A stretch of 64,000 nt of DNA from Muricea muricata. Its lineage: Eukaryota > Cnidaria > Anthozoa > Malacalcyonacea > Plexauridae. A program made the translations under genes and the position numbers. Of this stretch, positions 57,401-64,000 are shown in pieces. Positions within the stretch are counted from its first letter, which is position 1; every line of letters starts with the position of its first letter. The notes beneath the pieces are model-generated. The model was given only the letters and a program-made list of their open reading frames with translations, searched no databases and was not told the origin of the DNA. The stretch spans positions 1,550,001-1,614,000 of the forward strand of contig OY979725.1 of NCBI GenBank assembly GCA_963855995.1. The letters run 5' to 3'.

Positions 57401-60400
57401 TTGATCCGAGTTTGTGAGTTTTAACTTATGGTACGACATTTAACCCTGCTTCAGTTTCACTGGGTGGCTGGCTGCTGTTTTTGAGCTAGCCTTTCCAAGG
57501 AAATATTTGAGCAACTGAAAACTCGGAATAGCAACGATTTGATCAGCTTAATTTGTACTGTCATTAAGTTGGTTCGAGACCAGTCTTGGTTAATATGTAT
57601 AGATTCAACCTGTTCAACCAAGTTTAGCCTGGATCATTTTACATTTAAAAAGACGTACAGTGTTTCTTAAAGTCTATACAAATCTTAAGGCATGTGATAC
57701 TGCCTGCATCTACCATCTACGTATATAGCATATTATGTAGCTTACAAATCTAAATCTTTAAACTATTTCAAAACTTAATCTTTGTCGTCAAATAATCTGA
57801 AGAGGATTCGTCACACAAAAAATACATTTTACTTATAACTTTCGTACGCCGTTATATATCGGGGGCGAGTTTCGCTAGATTATACTTTGGGATTATAAGT
57901 AAGCTTATAATTAAGATTTAAGAAAGAAAAGACAATACTGCAATGCCAAGGGCGTACGGAGCACCAAATTTCGACTTGTGATACAGATATTCAAAAGGTA
58001 TCACAGGTCTACAGTGTCACATCCAGTTTTACCGTGATTTGTGTTATCTAATGTTTTAAACACACGAAAAAAGCGAGAGTTTTTTGCTACAGATTTAATG
58101 CCATATATGCATATATGTATGGTTTTGTCAATATGTTGTATTTTAAAGCCATGCTCGAGAATTGGATAACGATTCTCCAAATGTGCTGTCTATGTTAGAC
58201 TCAAATTCATACTGATCAGTATAAAAAAATGAACTGAGAATTTGATTTTGCTTGCAAAACGTCAAGGTTTTGAACTGACTTTTGAACTGACCATACTTTC
58301 AGCACCTAGCTGCCATAGTCGCTGAGCTCTTTGTCTGGACAACACCTTTCTAGAATGTTGTCTGCCATCTCTAAACAATGCGGCAAACCCAAGACCAACT
58401 TTTTACGCAAGGAAGAAAGATTTTCATAATTGATTTGGAGTGTTAACTGTATAATGGTGATAATCGAAATCCGTTGATCGAATTCACAACTAACTTGACG
58501 AGCTAGGGATTATAGTGCGTGGTCGTAATGTATGCTGCATTTAGTCGATGGTTCTGGTACTGTAGGATGTTTTCAGCTTTCTAAGCATGTATGGACAGCT
58601 GTATTGAACTTTGTTGTTTGAGAGTTAATTTTAACAAAGTAGGCATTAAAGTGTCCATTTCAATGTCAGAAGTAAGACCCAGAAACTCTACATTAGAAGT
58701 TTCGGTCTAACCGAGACATGAATTAAACTACCAACCTTAAACTTGGTCCTTATGTTTAAATCTTTAGGCACAGAGTAAAGTTATAAACTATATGCAAAAT
58801 AAGACAAGTTAGCAAGCTTCTGGTTTGAACGCAAGGTATCAAGTTGCAATGGTTGGAGCAGTCACAGCAAGCAAAAAGTCTGGACTAAGATTAGTAAAAC
58901 TACCATTAGAAAAAAAAACGATCATTAATTCGCACGCGAAATATATGCCTGTGGATATATATGCCTGCGCATATATCTTTAACGAGCCGTAAAATAAAGG
59001 TATTTTCTGCCGTAATTTGCTGTTTAACCATTTAAATGCTTTCAAAGATAATTAAGGCGTTTCTCATCTTAAATGCATGCAGTCTTTTGCTGGACACCAA
59101 TTGTGGTGTCTTATTTTCAACAAAGAGAAGAAACTCAACCCTGTTCAAGTAAAGAAACTCAACATACCTTGCGATCACATGGGGACATTTGGAGTGGTTC
59201 TTGGTAGTTTACTGAAAAAGAGATAGAAAAACCAGAATTGTAATATCATATAGCATATATAGCCCTCAAAGCTAGCAACTTCAAGTTAGTATTAGCCGTA
59301 TCACGTCTCTCACGTTGAGTCCAAACTCTGTTATAAGCAAAGTATGAAAGTCGACCAGTTATAATAGATCAAGTTAGAAGAACATCCGATGCGCTTTAGT
59401 GAGATTTGAATAAATTGCGCGTTCGATAGCGCGCTGATTATGCCTTGGCTTTTTCTTTCTCCCAAATAGAAATACAATAGACTGCTTATGCCCAGTATCA
59501 GCGATAGGGGCGTGCAAAATAGTCACATACAGCATTAGATATCAGATGACATGTTCTATATTTTTGTTCTGGTAATGTCTGAAAATACAGCAATGCGTTG
59601 GCAGCATCTTTAATATAAATCTGACTACTACTAAGGAACAGACATAATGATGCATTGGTGGAAAAAATACCCCTAGGTGCAGCAATAACGTTATCTATTA
59701 AATGAACGTCTTAAAATCATCAATGCTAAAGGATTTAATTAATTTCACCACGAGTTCGCAAATGTTATACAATAATTGTTGTAGATCAGAGTTGGTTTAT
59801 GGTTGAGCATATTGACATTTCTAGTATAAAGTGCGATTTTTTCTGGACGTTGTTTTCACGTAGGATCTAGCTAGACCGTGAGGAGGCACCCGACTTGAAA
59901 ACTCGAAGCATGTATGACATTTTTGGGCGGTTTGAAGGGAAACATTTTGGGGTAGAAGGCGCATGCGAATAACACGTGATATGAACAAATGCAATTGTTT
60001 CAATTTCACATCACACATGCATGTAGTTTTCGGTTTTCCACATGCGGTTTTATCGTAATTACGGGCCCTAGCTCTTGGATACACTGCAAGTGTTTCATGA
60101 ACACCCGCATTGGTGGCGAATAGACGATCAGCGTTATTAAAGAGCATTAATAACACGTTAAAGTTTTAAGCTCAGGAAGCCATATTGGAATAATCACATA
60201 GGTGGCAAATTTTAATTGAAACTCGTTATCATTTGTGAGAGGTGAGACGGACAAATACCAAAAACTATCATAGCTTTCTAACTCTTAGTCTGTACGCTCT
60301 AATTTTGTCCATGCATATTTGATAGCTCTCCCGCGCTTTTCAATTGCTAGCATTAAGGCAATGTACTGTATATACATAACTCATAAGTACAAATCAAAAT

Positions 60401-60860
60401 TTTATGATTTCGCGGCCCTTCATTTGATGTTGGATAATTTCTAAAGCGTTAGCATGTCGTGCAAATCATACATAATGTCGAAATTCAAGCCAGGAACAGT
60501 TGAAAAAAATTCATCATCAACTACATGTCCTCTAGCAGGAATCAAACTTATAGAATTGATTAATCTCTCAACTGAACCCGGGCTTTGAATACGCGACTCC
60601 GTCTCAAGAATAAGACACATTTACTCCTGATTAATCTTTAAATGTATGGCCTGTATATTTCAGTTTGTGCCTATTTTGTTCCGCCTGTGTTAATCTTGTA
60701 AAAGGGTGTACGATGTATTGTAGGATTAGGATATAGAATAAGAATAGAGAGCTGCCAGAGAAAGCGCCAACAATGCCTGAAGATCTGAATAACTTTCCCA
60801 ACCGCTGTCAATTCTCAATCAGGGCTCTTCCGTGCTCAAGAAAAGAAAGGGGGTCTGAGC
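48477..60860. other. Non-coding AT-rich region, centre of the desert
   Basis: No coding exon can be supported over about 12 kb. Chance frames are all below 90 codons. A short (ac)n run lies at 53646-53661. I see no long repeat in most of it, which sets it apart from the repeat-rich introns to the left. Confidence 0.5.
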
Positions 60861-60869
60861 TGAAAACCG

Positions 60870-61115
60870 CAAAAAATAGACCCCACTGGCCACAGTGTAT
60901 AAAGAAATTTTGCTGCAATTAGAACGAGTTTATTTTGTAAATCTGCTCTGATTATAGACGGCGAACCCCACTGGCATTAGGAGGAAATTGTGGTTAAAAT
61001 GTTTCAAACACGTAGCTATTAGGAGAGTTTATTTTGTGCTGCTTGGTGATTAGAAAAAAGACCCCACTGGCAATATAAGGAAATACTGCATTATCTTGGT
61101 TGGTAATCCAACCAG
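60870..61115. repeat. Diverged tandem repeat, about 90-97 bp unit, two to three copies
   Basis: 'accccactggc' occurs near 60879, 60967 and 61061. Each is followed by 'aggaaat' or similar, and the last two are preceded by 'gagtttattttgt'. The spacing is about 86 and 96 bases. Confidence 0.65.
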
Positions 61116-63190
61116 CCCAACAGCCATTCTGGAATACTCTAATTGATACATAGGAAGGACTGACGTAATGACTATCCATAGCAGAACGTTTGAGTCAGCT
61201 GAAACAAAAAATATGAATCTGAAACATACTACTTTCTAGCCAGCTTGGCTTGGGCATCAAATTCACCCATATGCTGGGAAATTTCACAAATTCAAAGAGA
61301 TATTGCAATTGTAAAGGCAAAATGGCATTTGCAAATGTAATCAACTATGGATACAGTTAATTGAACATAAACAGCGGTAAATAAAGGCGCAGATCTGTAC
61401 CTATAGACTTATATGCCATTTTTATTTTCATGATCATGTCTAGGAAGTATTGACTAGATTATGCACATGAACGAATTACACAAATTACGAAAGGATGTGA
61501 CAATTCATTAACTAAAAAAAATTCCTCGTAACGTGACGAAAAGAAAGTCTTAGCATTCCAGATCTGTCGACATAAGGAATCCAGTGACGTACAGTCGGAA
61601 AAATATTTTGCCCTTTTTCTTGCTCTTGGAAGACAAAAACAAAAAAGGGAGATATTGTGTGGTGTGTTTTTTGAAGGTGTGTTTTGGCACACATGATTTA
61701 ATTTCTCTAACGTTTTCAGCAGTCTAGCAACAGTCAACTTGGCGTACGACCTGTGGAATGTTAGCTTGATGCTCTGCCAATTAACTGAGTTGCGTGGTTA
61801 GGCAGGTTCCAGAACGCGATATTTCCGAAACTTAGTCTACTTCCTTTAATATCAACGTAAGCTTACATGCAATCACGATTGTATTGATCAATCCTTGACA
61901 CCACCAACACGATTTTTCACCTGAGCACATGACACAAACACACATTAAAATCACAGATACATGCAAACAACTGCGAAAGATATTTGAAAATCTCAAATTA
62001 AAAAAAAATAAAACGTCATCGTCATCTAATTTAAAATGACACTTGGTCTCTTGAACTGCTCCAGGTTGATTAAAAATTTTTCGAAAATGGTAAAAATTGG
62101 TGCGAATCGCGTGCACGAACAAAAGATCGTTTATATGGAGTATTAATTCCTAACGTGAAACTAGAAATAATAGAATGTTGGGCGCGCACGGTAGCGTGGG
62201 TGAGCAAGTTAGGAACGCATTTTCATGCACGAACGTCATTCACCGGTTTTGACGGTAAGTATGTTAATGTTGCCAGGATTATATCAAGAAGGTTTCCCGT
62301 GTCGTGTGATGGCCCCACACAATGTCTGTCATATTCTTTCAGAAATGTCAGTCAAAACACGTCGATGTTCGCCAAAAATGATGCTTAAGTTGTGATAGAA
62401 ACAAGAGCACGGGCCCTAAAAGGCTGAAACGTGCTTACAGAACAGCGGCTTGAAATGTTTGGATTGATGTTGATGACGACGCCTGATGTGTCGACTTACA
62501 GCCTAACTAATAGTTTCCTGCTTTCGACATTTCTATGTTTGTTTTGTTTCCTAAGTTCGAATGACGTCTCTTCTTCTAGGAGAGGGTTGATCATTGCAAT
62601 TCGTCGATCACCTAGAGCGTTCTGTCAATGAAAACCAAAACAGCTGGTCGTGAGTGCCTGTTATAGGTGTTTTCGGTACAAACAAAAAAAACATTTGTCC
62701 CATAAACACATCACAGCTGTAGTGTTGATGGCTTGGTAACTGTTTTTGTTTTCGAACTACCAGATTATAACTTTTGAAGCATACCTTTTAGTCAACACAA
62801 ACATTGTATCACAATAACCATATACTACATGTCCTAACGAAATTTACTTTTCCATAAATGGAATCAAACAAAGCAAGGTTTTACAATCCTATAGACTTTG
62901 TCATGTTCTGATCTGTACTACTTTTCAGTAATGTGCATAAATCTCAACGGTAGCCATTATTTTCACATGCACCACAAATCCTTGGCTCTTGTGGATAAGC
63001 TCATTATCCATATCAAAAGGCAATCATTTGGAATGCTCATTGTTTCCCACACTGGGAACATGGGATGCCAAGAAAAGAGGCATATAGCAACAGTCTTATA
63101 CAAACATGTGCCCATGATCGCTTTTAATTCCCTGATACGATGACGAAAATTGTGCATGCTTAAGTCCTGCTCATCAGATGCAATCTAAAT
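61116..63190. other. Non-coding AT-rich region
   Basis: Nothing supportable seen; short chance frames only. Confidence 0.5.
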
Positions 63191-63642
63191 ACAAGTTGAT
63201 GGTCAATATATACAAACAAATTACAGTTCTCTGAAAGTTACAAAACTATACAAGCACAAAAACATATCAACCACATACAAATGTTCGAGGGCGCGTTTTT
63301 TGCTGACAAACGACAACTCTATATAGACATCGCTTTGAGAAATACAAGTTGATGATCAATGTGTACAAGCAAACCACAGTTCTCTGAAAAGTAAAAAACT
63401 ATACAAGCACAAAAACATATCAACTACACACAAATCTTTGAGGGCGTTTTGGGCTGAAAAACGACAATTCTAGACATTGCTTTGAGAAATTAATTATCAA
63501 TTTACACAAACAAACTACAGTTCTGTGAAAAGTGCAAAACTACACAAGCAAAAATATTTATCCGGCAACTACGTAGCTACAATTTTTTGGGGGGGAGGCG
63601 GAGGGTTGGCTGACAAACCACAATTTTAGACTTTGCTTTCCT
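63191..63642. repeat. Tandem repeat, about 150-bp unit, three copies
   Basis: Copies start near 63191, 63344 and 63488. Each holds 'tacagttctctgaaaagt' or a close variant, 'aaaactatacaagcac', 'gagggcg' with 'ctgacaaacgacaa', and 'gacattgctttgagaaat'. Copies 1 and 2 are the closest; copy 3 is diverged with an insertion of 'ggggggaggcgg'. Confidence 0.85.
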
Positions 63643-63964
63643 TTGCCCCATATAAATCTGTAACGCATTGTGCGCAATTGTTATTAGATTTCCACATGAT
63701 CATTTTGGATTAATTCTGAGGTGACTAGCGAGAATTCTAGGTATCACATTATCAAATCTTCCGTGATGACTGCATAACATGCTCGCACATTGTGTTCATT
63801 ACAAGATTATGGTAATCTTGTGCGCTTTCCATTCTTTGTGTCAAAGATAAAATTGACATGACCTTTTGAAAGTGACACGATGTATCTATATTTGCTATGC
63901 ACTGGATTGTTATTGATAGCGAACGATATGATGTGATATAACCAAACAAACGTAAACGCTATAA

Positions 63965-63998
63965 ATATATATGCGTGTCCTTTGACACGCATATATAT
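63965..63998. repeat. Perfect 15-bp-arm hairpin at the window end
   Basis: 'atatatatgcgtgtc' + 'cttt' + 'gacacgcatatatat'. It may continue past the window edge. Confidence 0.6.
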
Positions 63999-64000
63999 GC

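Noticed and set aside
58927..58978. 'atatatgcctg' doubled words as a possible tandem repeat or origin
   Set aside because: Too short and AT-biased to separate from chance.
1..64000. CRISPR arrays, operons, phage or bacterial mobile elements
   Set aside because: Genes are intron-rich and metazoan; nothing in the window has prokaryotic structure.
36301..64000. tRNA or rRNA genes in the desert
   Set aside because: No stretch with the A-box and B-box consensus or rRNA conserved cores was noticed by eye; a covariance-model scan would be needed to exclude tRNAs fully.

Overview
This is a 64-kb piece of an A+T-rich animal nuclear genome. The genes are split by many spliceosomal GT-AG introns. Two of them, a TGF-beta type I receptor and beta-catenin, belong to animal signalling pathways. 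Short introns, diverged first armadillo repeats in beta-catenin and many small inverted-repeat elements make a non-bilaterian animal (cnidarian or sponge) my best guess, but the phylum cannot be fixed from the sequence alone. All gene models below were built by hand from conserved protein blocks, GT-AG splice sites and reading-frame bookkeeping. Each spliced model stays in frame from start to stop.

The left 36 kb is gene-rich. A plus-strand receptor serine/threonine kinase of the activin/TGF-beta type I class (ALK4/5/7-like; 8 exons, 511 aa, 1609-7303) faces a run of four minus-strand housekeeping or developmental genes. In coordinate order these are DPH6 diphthine-ammonia ligase (8 exons, 260 aa, 8307-10461), Arp3 (16 exons, 420 aa, 11218-17810), the Hsp90/Hsp70 co-chaperone DNAJC7 (15 exons, 523 aa, 21847-26862) and beta-catenin (10 coding exons, 749 aa, 28315-34753, with a probable non-coding 5' exon near 36.0 kb). 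One intronless plus-strand reading frame of 334 codons (18917-19921) lies between Arp3 and DNAJC7. It matches no family I recognise and is the only candidate novel gene.

The right 27 kb (about 36.5-64 kb) shows no supportable coding exon. It lies upstream of beta-catenin and holds scattered repeats, several with diagnostic ends: a hAT-like element with an 8-bp target-site duplication, a PIF/Harbinger-like element with TAA duplication, a TA-flanked element, and two tandem arrays. It could be a regulatory desert or an intron of a gene lying outside the window.

The genes do not form one pathway. The receptor would signal through Smad2/3, and beta-catenin serves Wnt signalling and cadherin adhesion. 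Arp3 nucleates branched actin, DPH6 completes diphthamide on elongation factor 2, and DNAJC7 hands clients between Hsp70 and Hsp90. The most striking sequence structures are the small palindromic elements in introns. The best is a nested element in beta-catenin intron 1 that contains a perfect 56-bp hairpin.
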